Source: Lentisphaerota bacterium (GTDB lineage: Bacteria; Verrucomicrobiota; Lentisphaeria; Victivallales; Victivallaceae). Taken from it: 35,199 nt of DNA. Shown in pieces: positions 24,415-32,702 of the stretch. The stretch lies in assembly GCA_024225035.1 (NCBI GenBank), contig JAAEMX010000298.1, positions 1 through 35,199 of the forward strand. The letters run 5' to 3'. The notes beneath the pieces were generated by a model. It worked only from the letters and a program-made list of their open reading frames with translations, was not told where the DNA came from and made no database searches. Within the stretch, counting starts at the first letter, position 1; every line of letters begins with the position of its first letter. The translations under genes and the position numbers were made by a program.

Positions 24415-26106
24415 ATGCTGAACTTATTGAACAAAATATGGAATTTATTATCGCCGTTAGAGCAATCTAAAATTACTTTACTTTTATTTGGGATAGCCAT
24501 CAGAGCTGTGCTTGATGTCTTAGCGATAGGACTTTTAATGCCTATTATTACATTAGTAACTAAGCCTGAACTGATTGATAAAAATATTTATCTAATGCAA
24601 TTTTATCGCCTTATTTCTCCAAAGTCACCACAGTCCTTTATTATTTTCTTAAGTATTTGTGTAATTACTCTATTTATCTTCAAAAATTTATACATGATAC
24701 AATTGATGAAGATAGTTGGGAAAATAATCAACTTTAAGTGCGCAGACTTAGCTTCATCTTTGTTCCTTAATTATATTTATGCACCTTACTCGTTCCACCT
24801 TAAAACTCATTCTTCACATTTGCACAAAAAAATTGATATGATAGAACACACATGCAAAGAGGTCTATCAATCGTTTATGATACTTTTTGCTGAATTGAGT
24901 GTTGTGTTTTTCATCGTATTAATGCTTTTTATATTCTCACCTATGACAACACTTGCATTATTTGGGGTCATTTGTATTGTGAGCGCTATTATATACCTTC
25001 CTTTCAGAAATTATAATTATAAACTTGGAGAGTCTCATTACAAATATTCTCAAGCTTTAGCAAAATGTAATATGCAAGCATTTAAGGGGATAAAAGAAGT
25101 TATTGTAAGTAATTGTCAGAAAAATTTATACACAAACTATAATTACTTTCAAAAGGAAAAAGCAGCAATAGGTGCGTCGCAATACCTTTTGGGACAATAC
25201 CCGCGATTTTTTATTGAGAGCTTAGTTATTACTTTAGGACTTAGCACATTAGTTTTATTTATAGTCTTTGGTATGGAAAAAAGTTCAATTTTTATGACAC
25301 TGAGTTTGCTTGCCATTTCTATGGTAAAGATCATGCCTTCAATGGCGTGCATCCAATATCACTTGACAATATTAAATCATAATGTCCATAGGTTTAATGA
25401 TATATACAACGATATTAAAGGGCTTCAACCAAAAACAATCGAAAGCATAAGTTCTCCGTTTATATACAATAATGAGATTGAAATAAAAAATGTGAGTTTC
25501 AAATATGATAAAAATCATCATGTTTTTAAAGATTTCAGTTTAACAATACCTTGTAATTCATCTGTTGCCTTGGCGGGGGCAACGGGATGTGGTAAGACGA
25601 CTCTTGTTGATATAATATTAGGGTTGTTGAACCCGTCTAAGGGAGGGGTTTATGTTGATGGGCATAATATTGATGAAAGTCTTAGTTCATGGCAAAGAAT
25701 GATCGGATATGTACCGCAACACATTTTTTTGAAAAGCGGCAGCGTGAAAGAGAACGTTGCTCTTGGTATAGATAGAAAATACATAGACGAATCAAAAGTC
25801 AGAAACTGTTTAAAGCGAGCCCAAGTGTATAAGTTTTTAGAAACTCTTCCCCATAAACTTGAAACTGATATCGGAGAAAATGGTGTACGACTTTCAGGTG
25901 GGCAACGCCAACGTATTGGAATAGCACGAGCACTTTATCATGACCCTAAAATTTTAATACTGGATGAGGCAACAAGCGCTTTAGACGATGATACAGAAAG
26001 TGCATTTATTGACGCCCTAAACTCATTAAATGGTAAGTTAACAATTATAATGGTAGCCCATCGCCTTTCGACCATTAAAAATTGCGATAAGGTTATAAAT
26101 CTCTAA
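24415..26106 (+). CDS. ABC exporter of the MsbA/PglK type, probable lipid-linked glycan flippase
   Basis: This 563-residue protein is a half-transporter that should act as a homodimer in the inner membrane. Residues 1-330 hold about six transmembrane helices. The ATPase domain has Walker A GATGCGKTT near residue 387, a Q-loop in VPQHIFL, the signature RLSGGQRQRIGIARAL near 491, Walker B ILILDEATSALDD near 512 and the H-loop VAHRLSTI. It ends at KNCDKVINL, shortly after the H-loop, so the usual C-terminal tail is short. PglK, of about the same length, flips undecaprenyl-linked glycans. The neighbouring glycosyltransferases and WbaP-like transferase favour that role over lipid A export. Confidence 0.88.
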   Translation: MLNLLNKIWNLLSPLEQSKITLLLFGIAIRAVLDVLAIGLLMPIITLVTKPELIDKNIYLMQFYRLISPKSPQSFIIFLSICVITLFIFKNLYMIQLMKIVGKIINFKCADLASSLFLNYIYAPYSFHLKTHSSHLHKKIDMIEHTCKEVYQSFMILFAELSVVFFIVLMLFIFSPMTTLALFGVICIVSAIIYLPFRNYNYKLGESHYKYSQALAKCNMQAFKGIKEVIVSNCQKNLYTNYNYFQKEKAAIGASQYLLGQYPRFFIESLVITLGLSTLVLFIVFGMEKSSIFMTLSLLAISMVKIMPSMACIQYHLTILNHNVHRFNDIYNDIKGLQPKTIESISSPFIYNNEIEIKNVSFKYDKNHHVFKDFSLTIPCNSSVALAGATGCGKTTLVDIILGLLNPSKGGVYVDGHNIDESLSSWQRMIGYVPQHIFLKSGSVKENVALGIDRKYIDESKVRNCLKRAQVYKFLETLPHKLETDIGENGVRLSGGQRQRIGIARALYHDPKILILDEATSALDDDTESAFIDALNSLNGKLTIIMVAHRLSTIKNCDKVINL

Positions 26107-26571
26107 ATCTCTATTATTCAATAGATAAAAATATAATTATAAATTTTATGAGATTATTACCAGGACGAATATCAAATTTATTGTATAGTTTAATATAACA
26201 TAATACTTGACATATTTTTAAATTAAGTATAAAATATTTTCTCTAGAGGAAATTATATTTTTGATGACGAATTTCAGCAGAAACCATTATCAAAAATACA
26301 TCAATAGCAAAACGACCACAATATAATAACTTTGGGGATTCATTGAGAATAAATTGTCTAAAATAATAGATAAACTTATTAACTATAGATTTCTAGAATA
26401 TAATCCGTTTGAGCAAATATTGAGATAACTCAAGCCAATAATTTATTGCAGTACTATTGTTATAAATACTTATGACACAAAACTTATTCAACGAGCTAGT
26501 TTGAGCATATAGTAGTATTTTTAATAAAAACAACCAGTGAAATGTTGATATGAATATAGGAGATTATTAGC
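26107..26571. other. Gene-free AT-rich spacer
   Basis: About 465 bp between the ABC transporter and the GT4 gene. No gene, RNA or firm terminator is visible. A good GGAG ribosome binding site of the next gene lies at its right end. Confidence 0.5.
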
Positions 26572-27657
26572 ATGAAAGTGGCTTTGTTGCATTATTGGCT
26601 TACTAATATCAGGGGAGGAGAAAAAGTGTTCTTAGAACTTTGTAATATCTTTCCTGAAGCTGACATATATACTCATGTTATATCATCAGAGATAAAAAAA
26701 ACTCATTTGCAGGGGCGTAAGGTTTTTACATCATATATTAATAGTCTTCCTTGTTCTGAAAGGCTCTATAAATGCTATATGCCTCTAATGCCCGCAGCGA
26801 CCGCAAATTTTAAACTCGACAACTATGATTTGATAATTAGTAGTGAATCTGGTCCAATTAAGGGGATTAAAAAACCTGAAGGGGTCAGACACCTTTGTTA
26901 TTGCCATACTCCGATGCGTTATATATGGGATATGTTTGATGATTATTTTAAGTATGCACCATGGTATAAAAAAATTGCAATGTTGTTGTTTAAAAAATAC
27001 TTAAGATATTGCGATATCAAGTCAGCTGAAAGTGTTAACGATTTTATTGCTAATTCAAATTTTGTAAAAGAACGCATAAGAAGAGTTTACAATCGCGACT
27101 CAAGGGTTATATACCCTCCTGTCAATGTTGATTATTTTGGAGAAGAAGTACTAAACCTTAAAGAAAAATATTATTTGCTCGCAGGAGAGTTAGTAAAATA
27201 TAAAAGACCAGATATTGCGATTGAAGCTTTTAACCGAAGCGGCAAAAGACTCATAGTTGCTGGAATTGGTGAGGAGTTAATTGCTTTAAAGGCTGCTGCT
27301 AATACTAATATATCCTTTGTAGGAAGAGCGAGTGATAGAAAATTGCGTAAATTGTATAGTAATGCTCAGGCTCTGGTTTTTCCGGGCATTGAAGATTTTG
27401 GCATAGTTCCCGTTGAAGCCCAAGCAACTGGAACTCCTGTAATAGCATATGGTGCTGGAGGAGCTCTGGAAACCGTCATTGCTGACAAAACTGGACTCTT
27501 TTTTTTCAGCCCTGAAGCAGACGCTTTGTGCAATGCAATTGAAGAGTTTGAGTCAAAACAGAACTTTTTTTCAAAAAGTGTAATTAGGGAGCACTCGGTG
27601 AAGTTTTCAACAGAGCGTTTTCGTGCTGAGATTTTTTCTCTGATAAGTGCCCAATAA
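26572..27657 (+). CDS. GT4-family glycosyltransferase, probably mannosyltransferase-like
   Basis: This 361-residue GT-B enzyme has the donor-acceptor interface WLTNIRGGEKVFLELC at the N-terminus and CYCHTPMRYIWDMFDDYF, a segment typical of mannosyl- or rhamnosyltransferases of O-antigen clusters. The C-terminal half has LLAGELVKYKRPDIAIEAF and the nucleotide-sugar site EDFGIVPVEAQATGTPVIAY, in which the two Glu of the E-x7-E motif are seen. TAGGAG precedes the ATG. It is followed after about 170 bp by the WbaP-type gene. A mannose-type donor fits the gmd gene nearby, but the sugar is inferred. Confidence 0.9.
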   Translation: MKVALLHYWLTNIRGGEKVFLELCNIFPEADIYTHVISSEIKKTHLQGRKVFTSYINSLPCSERLYKCYMPLMPAATANFKLDNYDLIISSESGPIKGIKKPEGVRHLCYCHTPMRYIWDMFDDYFKYAPWYKKIAMLLFKKYLRYCDIKSAESVNDFIANSNFVKERIRRVYNRDSRVIYPPVNVDYFGEEVLNLKEKYYLLAGELVKYKRPDIAIEAFNRSGKRLIVAGIGEELIALKAAANTNISFVGRASDRKLRKLYSNAQALVFPGIEDFGIVPVEAQATGTPVIAYGAGGALETVIADKTGLFFFSPEADALCNAIEEFESKQNFFSKSVIREHSVKFSTERFRAEIFSLISAQ

Positions 27658-27830
27658 AGTGATTATGAAATTCAACAAACGAAGGAATTTTCTATTATTA
27701 TGAACTTTACAGAAACTTTCAGGAGGGTAAAAGAAAACTTTTAGTAAAAAAAGTTAATCTGATTAATTCTAAATGTAACCATTTGTATTTATAAATTTGA
27801 TAAGAATTGCACAGGAGGAAGTCTTAAACG

Positions 27831-29234
27831 GTGAAAATTTATATACGTATGTTGCTATTATTACTCGGAGATTTTACTTCCTTTATGGGGACATTAACAC
27901 TAATTGCATTGTTTGCTAAGCTATTTAATATTATTGATAATCTAGACATTTACTTTCAGCTATGGCCATTCAGTTTACTATTTCTTGGAATTAATGAAAT
28001 ATCAAGACTATATCATGGTTCACTTGTATATCCAGGAGTCTGTTTAGGCGCTGCAGATGAATTACGTAGAATTTTCTATTCAGTTACCTCTATTTTTGTA
28101 GGAATAATATTTTTTATAATTATAACTGGTAATGCCGTAAATTATTCAAACGTTGTTTTTATTATTAATTGGCCAATTTGCATTATTGCAGTCATTTCTT
28201 GCAGGTGGATCTTACGACATTTTTTTAAGAAATATGAAGGTGGTTATGTTAAAGCCGTAATTTTAGGTGCAGGAATAAATGGGACTAAAATTGCTAAGGT
28301 GCTGAATGAAAATAAATACCTGGGAATTACTCCTGTGGCTTTTTTAGACGACAACTGCAGTCTGCATGAAAGCGAAGTTGAAGGCATCCCTGTGGTAGGA
28401 AGTCTTTGCGATATCCAGAAAACTGCTCAGAATTTCAATATTAATTATGTCATAGCCTGTCTGCCAGTTAAAACTGTTATGGAAAAAATTGATCAGCTTT
28501 GTAAAGGTTTTAAGCATGTGATGATTGTTCCCACAAGTTCAATGTTTTCTTCTACGGGAGCATATGCCCATGATCTTGATGGCATTCTTGGACTTGAAAT
28601 ACGTTATAATTTAGCAATGAAATCGTTTCAGGTGCTAAAGCTCTTTTTTGACTATACATTTGCTTTGGTGGTAGTCGTTTTCGCTTTACCAATAATGATA
28701 CTTTGCGCAATTTCGATAAAGGTTTGTTCAAAAGGGCCTATTATCTACAAGTCAAAGCGCCTTGGCTTAGAAGGTAAAACTTTTTATGTTTATAAATTTC
28801 GTACCATGAGGATGGATGCTAATAAGTGTTTAGAAAAATATTTGTTAGAAAATCCTGATGCCCAAAAAGAATGGGAGCTTAGTTTCAAGATCAAAAGAGA
28901 CCCCAGAGTCACCCCTATTGGTAATATTTTAAGACGTACAAGCCTGGATGAACTACCTCAATTGATTAATGTTTTAAGAGGTGAAATGAGTTTAGTTGGT
29001 CCAAGGCCGATCGTTGAAAAAGAAGTTAAGTATTATGGAGATAAATTCAGAATGGTTTTTGGAATTAGGCCAGGAATAACTGGTTTATGGCAGGCTTCCG
29101 GGCGTAGCAAACTGAACTATGCCAGAAGAGTTGAGCTTGATTGTTACTATCTAATGAATTGGAACATATGGTTAGATCTTTTCATTGTATTAAAAACGAT
29201 CAAAGAGGTTATCTTTTGTAAGGGTGCTTACTAA
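27831..29234 (+). CDS. Undecaprenyl-phosphate sugar phosphotransferase (WbaP/WcaJ type)
   Basis: This enzyme starts glycan assembly by placing a sugar 1-phosphate on undecaprenyl phosphate. The 467-residue protein has four or five N-terminal helices (1-130), a Rossmann-like CoA-binding-type domain with VILGAGINGTKIAKVL (about 145-230), another helix near 265-290, and the catalytic bacterial sugar transferase domain. The latter shows IIYKSKRLGLEGKTFYVYKF with RTM, then RRTSLDELPQLINVLRGEMS and VGPRP, and PGITGLWQASGRS. The GTG start has a strong AGGAGG. Galactose or glucose 1-phosphate are usual donors; the choice here is not readable. It is the last gene of the cluster. Confidence 0.93.
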   Translation: MKIYIRMLLLLLGDFTSFMGTLTLIALFAKLFNIIDNLDIYFQLWPFSLLFLGINEISRLYHGSLVYPGVCLGAADELRRIFYSVTSIFVGIIFFIIITGNAVNYSNVVFIINWPICIIAVISCRWILRHFFKKYEGGYVKAVILGAGINGTKIAKVLNENKYLGITPVAFLDDNCSLHESEVEGIPVVGSLCDIQKTAQNFNINYVIACLPVKTVMEKIDQLCKGFKHVMIVPTSSMFSSTGAYAHDLDGILGLEIRYNLAMKSFQVLKLFFDYTFALVVVVFALPIMILCAISIKVCSKGPIIYKSKRLGLEGKTFYVYKFRTMRMDANKCLEKYLLENPDAQKEWELSFKIKRDPRVTPIGNILRRTSLDELPQLINVLRGEMSLVGPRPIVEKEVKYYGDKFRMVFGIRPGITGLWQASGRSKLNYARRVELDCYYLMNWNIWLDLFIVLKTIKEVIFCKGAY

Positions 29235-29237
29235 TTT

Positions 29238-29275
29238 GTAATAATTCCTTCTTCAAGGGTAACATTACGTTTTTT
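29238..29275 (+). terminator. Terminator after the sugar phosphotransferase gene
   Basis: GTAAT at 29238-29242 pairs with ATTAC at 29264-29268, and inside it CCTT pairs with AAGG. GTTTTTTG follows. The interrupted stem is modest but stands right after the last polysaccharide gene. No gene is visible in 29276-29400. Confidence 0.45.
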
Positions 29276-29457
29276 GATAATATTCAATAGATTTTGCATT
29301 GTTTGAATTAAACGAATAAAAAACGTTTTATACTGATAACCTTTAAGTTTTCTTGTCCGTAAGATTGAGGGGCATTGAATTATATATTTTATTTCAATAA
29401 TATGAATGTGCCATACATGACGATAGCGACAAGTAATTTGCTGCTATTGCTTGTTTG

Positions 29458-29577
29458 ATGTTTGATCAGATCAGACGTGAGCTTGCCACCATCAGAGAAG
29501 ATTACGTCAAACATTCAGTATGCGTCCAGCGCCGAAAAGAGTGCCAGGAGCACCTTGAAAAGTTGATAGAGGACTAA
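29458..29577 (+). CDS. Small charged helical phage protein, 39 residues
   Basis: The frame reads MFDQIRRELATIREDYVKHS and continues with a charged, helical VQRRKECQEHLEKLIED. Its ATG overlaps the stop of an 18-residue hydrophobic frame (TGATG at 29456-29460), a typical coupling of small phage genes. The charge pattern suggests a coiled coil, as in inner-membrane spanins or tail chaperones, but no family is recognised. It stands at the left edge of tail module B, with a small exported protein behind it. Confidence 0.4.
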   Translation: MFDQIRRELATIREDYVKHSVCVQRRKECQEHLEKLIED

Positions 29578-29580
29578 AGG

Positions 29581-29772
29581 CTGAGAAAGCTTATACTCAT
29601 GATCAGTGCCACAGCAGCGTTGATACTTTTGTCAAGCTATCGCACATCCACTGCAGAATCAACCGAATACTATCCGGACGGCAAGATCAAAAAGAAAACC
29701 ACAATAAAATCAGATGGAGCTATACCATGGAGCGACAACAAGTCACTAACAGGCATAGCCATTAATATTTAA
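29581..29772 (+). CDS. Small exported phage protein, possibly lysis-related (Rz1-like)
   Basis: The frame starts near CTG 29581 or ATG 29599 and encodes about 57-63 residues. A short hydrophobic signal-like segment (LILMISATAALILLSSY) is followed by STEYYPDGKIKKKTTIKSDG and a short tail. The position of the Tyr resembles that of a lipobox Cys, which one base change would restore. A role as outer-membrane spanin of a phage lysis cassette is plausible from size and place. No ribosome binding site is clear. Confidence 0.4.
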   Translation: MRKLILMISATAALILLSSYRTSTAESTEYYPDGKIKKKTTIKSDGAIPWSDNKSLTGIAINI

Positions 29773-29832
29773 AGCAAAAGAAGGACCATGAATTATTTTA
29801 AGTGATAGTTGTAAAATAAAGATTAAGCTAAA

Positions 29833-30315
29833 TTGTTTTGCTATTACTACTTTTTTAGTAACTTGAATAGTTTGAAAAAGCAGATATTTTTTGACAATTC
29901 CTGGAGAGGATTGCCGTTTAAGCCTCGCAAGGTAAATTCCGATCAGATTTGTGCTATTCGCTCACATTGCGCGAAAGCTTTGCCGGAGGCTGATGGCATT
30001 GAAGCTATATTCCTTTCAGCCGATACACAGGATTATGGCTGGAAGTGGGAAATTCGAGCACTGGATATTAACTGTAACCGCTGGCAGCTGACATATGGTT
30101 TCAGCGAATATTTAGAGCTTTCTGATGAACAGCGTGAAACTCTTAATGAGTGGAGGAGGGTAGCAGCGTCTCTGGAAGGGAATGAGTTTATTCCTATAAG
30201 AATTCTTGAAGATGTGCTTTATGCGGAATATCTGGGGATTCAGCCAATACTGGGGATTATTGATGAGGGCGGACACCGTAAACATACCTGTGAATATATC
30301 GGCGGAGGCAGTTGA
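29833..30315 (+). pseudogene. Phage terminase large subunit (GpA type), C-terminal fragment
   Basis: From about residue 20 the frame reads FFDNSWRGLPFKP, SADTQDYGWKWEIRALD and later IIDEGGH. These are the linker and the acidic nuclease residues of lambda GpA-type terminases, which cut and package phage DNA. The ATPase domain is missing, and the first residues of the frame look random. The gene ends near a join to an unrelated tail-gene fragment. A packaging enzyme shows that a complete phage, not only a tail, once lay here. Confidence 0.6.
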
Positions 30316-30484
30316 CTTTTCTCCCGATAAAGCTGGTTACATATGTTGGGCAGTCACATGGCAGCAGACTGTATATATTGGTGAAGATGTCTGGAGCAGT
30401 GATTTTATAATCCCGGTTGAGATCAAATTTGGCTATGCCCCTGAAGTTAGAACGGAATACGAGGACGAGTATGAGTCGGTTTGA
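30311..30484 (+). pseudogene. Fragment of a phage gene upstream of gpV
   Basis: The frame reads AEAVDFSPDKAGYICWAVTW followed by QQTVYIGEDVWSSDFIIPVE and ends ...EYEDEYESV. Similar beta-rich proteins without a named function occur just before gpV in P2-like clusters. Its stop overlaps the gpV start by 14 bp, as in intact phage operons. The left part was lost in the fusion with the terminase fragment. Confidence 0.4.
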
Positions 30485-31013
30485 TATAACAGAGTTGCAG
30501 CGCTGTGTTGCAAATATTTTGAGAATAGGTATGATAGCCTAAGCTGATTATGCCAGCGCAAAAGTGCGAGTACAAGTAGGTGAACTACTGACGGACTGGT
30601 TGGACTTTATCAGCTTTAGCGCGGCACTTGTCACATTCTGGCGTCCGCCTGAGTTTGGTGAGCAAGTACTGGTAATAAGTCCCGGAGGTGATCTGGCGCA
30701 AGACATAGTTATTCCGGCAATTTATCAGAATACTTTTCCGGCAACAGCCTCAACTCCGACTGTCACGAAATTGACCTTTGCTGATGGGGCAAAACTCGAA
30801 TATGATTCAGCAGCCCACCACCTGCAGGCAATCCTGCCCGGAGGAGGCAAGATCACACTTTTTTCAGATGGCGGAATCACTATCACTGGCGATATCAATG
30901 TAACCGGACAAATAGTCAGCACCAACGATCAAATAGCCGGGGGCATATCGCAAATAAATCACACTCACGGCGGAGTAGAACCCGGCGGAGGCTCAACAGC
31001 AAAACCTTTGTGA
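30471..31013 (+). pseudogene. Phage baseplate spike protein gpV with one nonsense codon (module B)
   Basis: The frame begins MSRFDITELQRCVANILRIG and is interrupted by TAA at 30540-30542, where relatives usually have a Glu before ADYASAKVRV. It then runs uninterrupted through LTDWLDFISF, VLVISPGGDLAQDIVIPAIY, FADGAKLEYDSA, TLFSDGGITITGDINVTGQI and a HTHGGVEPGGG tip. gpV is the needle that pierces the target cell envelope. Translation could restart at the GTG at 30564 and would give a 149-residue form that lacks the N-terminal attachment region. One base separates it from a full gene of 180 residues. Confidence 0.8.
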
Positions 31014-31021
31014 AATACAAG

Positions 31022-31255
31022 TTATTGTTTTTGTAGCTTTCCACTTTTAGAAAAATACTGAGTCACTAGAATAGTCATCCCTGTAATGATGGAAATACTA
31101 CTGCATGCTACTGCAGTTAAAACAAAATCATCTAGAAAAAAAGGGGATTCTGGTGTAAGAAAAACTCTAGCTCCAGTGTGGGCTAGTATATAAGCAGTTA
31201 TTGCAAACCAAGTAATTAATAAACCAAAAATAACTAAATTGAAGAATTTAAACAT
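31022..31255 (-). CDS. Small two-helix membrane protein, copy B
   Basis: This 77-residue protein has hydrophobic segments near 5-27 and 44-66 and a basic end. It parallels copy A at 416-667. GGAGGAGGAATAG directly before the ATG is one of the strongest ribosome binding sites in the window. It lies on the opposite strand, exactly between gpV and gp25 of module B, the place that holds NC-family genes in module C. No NC-family gene is left beside it. An orphan immunity-like gene or a membrane-acting phage accessory gene are both possible. No domain is recognised. Confidence 0.6.
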   Translation of the reverse strand: MFKFFNLVIFGLLITWFAITAYILAHTGARVFLTPESPFFLDDFVLTAVACSSISIITGMTILVTQYFSKSGKLQKQ

Positions 31256-31438
31256 CTATTCCTCCTCCTCATATAGCGTTTTATAATTTCCTCTTAACTT
31301 TTGGGTAATATAATTTAGCGGTAGTGTCTTATGAATTAAATTGCCAATTAAAAAAAATAATGATTTTTTAACTATAATTTTTCAACTAGCTATAGACTGA
31401 ATTCTTCTTTTTATATATTTTAAGAAGCTTGGTTAACG

Positions 31439-31463
31439 CATCTCCATATATAAAAAGGAGATG
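31439..31463 (+). promoter_or_regulatory. Hairpin containing the gp25 ribosome binding site (module B)
   Basis: CATCTCC at 31439-31445 pairs perfectly with GGAGATG at 31457-31463 around ATATATAAAAA. The GGAG is the Shine-Dalgarno sequence of gp25. The same stem, loop and flanks occur in module C, and a changed version precedes the stub at 2306. Confidence 0.55.
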
Positions 31464-31465
31464 TC

Positions 31466-31804
31466 ATGACTGGCATAGATAAAAATAGCGGTAAGTCCTT
31501 AAGCGGACTTGTGCATTTGAAGCAATCCATCTCGGATATTCTGACTACTCCGATTGGTTCGAGGGTGATGCGCCGTGAATATGGTAGTCGATTGCCGAGA
31601 CTCGTAGATGCTCCTTTGAACTCCCAAACTCTGGTGGATTTCTATTCCGCTACCGCAGAGGCCTTGATTCGCTGGGAGCCGCGTTTTAGACTTATTTCTG
31701 TCAAAGCTTTAACTGTAAGCGAATTAGGGCGAGCAGAATTGGAACTCACCGGAGAATATTTACCCGATGGTAAAACCATTACTGTGGAGAGCGTTCTCAT
31801 ATGA
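31466..31804 (+). CDS. Phage baseplate wedge protein gpW/gp25 (module B), intact
   Basis: This 112-residue protein of the gp25/GpW family has SDILTTPIGSRVMRREYGS, the most conserved segment of the family (Thr-Pro-x-Gly-Ser-Arg-x-x-x-Arg-x-x-Tyr-Gly-Ser), then LPRLVDAPLNSQTL, a RWEPRFRLISV segment and LTGEYLPDGK. The protein locks the tail sheath to the baseplate in P2-like phages, R-type pyocins and other contractile injection systems. The ribosome binding site is in a hairpin. The stop overlaps the gpJ start as ATGA. It is the only tail gene of the window without a visible lesion. Confidence 0.88.
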   Translation: MTGIDKNSGKSLSGLVHLKQSISDILTTPIGSRVMRREYGSRLPRLVDAPLNSQTLVDFYSATAEALIRWEPRFRLISVKALTVSELGRAELELTGEYLPDGKTITVESVLI

Positions 31805-32076
31805 CTACTTTTAACGCTATCGATTTAAGCTTACTTCCTGCACCTGATGTTATTGAAACACTGGATTATGAATTAATCCTTGCGGGAATGATTGCCGATT
31901 TGCAAGCAAAAGCCCCTGAGTTTTCCGCTTTGGTAGAATCTGACCCGGCTTTCAAAATCCTTGAGGCTGCAGCCTATCGAGAAGTAATCCTCAGGCAAAG
32001 AGTAAATGATGCATCACTGCACGAGCTGGCTTACTCTCAAGCCAAATTAGTAGCAAAAGTTGTTTTGCTTGAATGA
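31801..32076 (+). pseudogene. Phage baseplate protein gpJ, N-terminal fragment (module B)
   Basis: The first 72 residues (MTTFNAIDLSLLPAPDVIE to LRQRVNDA) are those of P2 gpJ-type baseplate proteins. A short unrelated tail follows. Roughly 200 C-terminal residues are missing, including the plate-forming domain. The copy at 14812 ends at almost the same place. The spacer 32077-32227 shows no gene. Confidence 0.75.
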
Positions 32077-32227
32077 ATTGACATTATACGAAGTTAGATA
32101 AATCTAAACTTGACTTTCGTAATCACATAGGTTATACTGGTGCGAAGAGAGAAAAGAGTTAATTCAGTGATAAAAAGTTTCAAGCATAAATGACTCAAGA
32201 GTTTTTAGGGAGAAAGATAGGAAAAAA

Positions 32228-32596
32228 ATGGAACGTTTATTCTGTGAGTATTGTCAACACTGTTTTTCTAGTAACTACTACTACCGTCATATAAAAGACG
32301 ATCATCCCAACCGCCCCGTACCTGATAACTATAAAATACAAAATCTAACCCTTGAATATGCTACTATATTAAAGCGGCTTGAAGACGATAGTCGTTTTTT
32401 CTATAAGTTTATTGGCGATAGATATTATAGGGCTTTTATACTTGGAGATAGACGTGCAGAAATTGGACTTTATACTATTGGCAAGGACAGTGAAAAAGTA
32501 AAGCAATATATCAATGATAAGCTTAATTTAAAAACTGAAAAAGAGTATGATGAGATTATGCGTAAAGTATTGACTTTGACAAAAAATACCTGCTGA
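32228..32596 (+). CDS. Small zinc-finger-like protein of unknown function
   Basis: This 122-residue protein begins with FCEYCQHCFSSNYYYRHIKD and a further His, giving Cys6, Cys9, His21 and His26 spaced much like a C2H2 finger with the aromatic residue in place. The remaining 90 residues are charged, helical and aromatic without a known motif. AGGAAAA precedes the ATG. Codon use resembles the local genes. It may be a nucleic acid-binding accessory protein of the mobile region; this is an inference from the finger only. Confidence 0.5.
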   Translation: MERLFCEYCQHCFSSNYYYRHIKDDHPNRPVPDNYKIQNLTLEYATILKRLEDDSRFFYKFIGDRYYRAFILGDRRAEIGLYTIGKDSEKVKQYINDKLNLKTEKEYDEIMRKVLTLTKNTC

Positions 32597-32702
32597 AGGC
32601 AAAGCTGACCACTCCTTATGATAGCCTATTAGCAGATAAAGAAAAATCACAAAATTAAAAATATGGTGCAATGGCATAATGAATATAGAGCAAGAAAAAG
32701 TA

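Noticed and set aside
24415..26106. Lipid A exporter MsbA
   Set aside because: The domain layout alone does not exclude it, but the place between glycosyltransferases and a WbaP-type starter fits a glycan flippase better.
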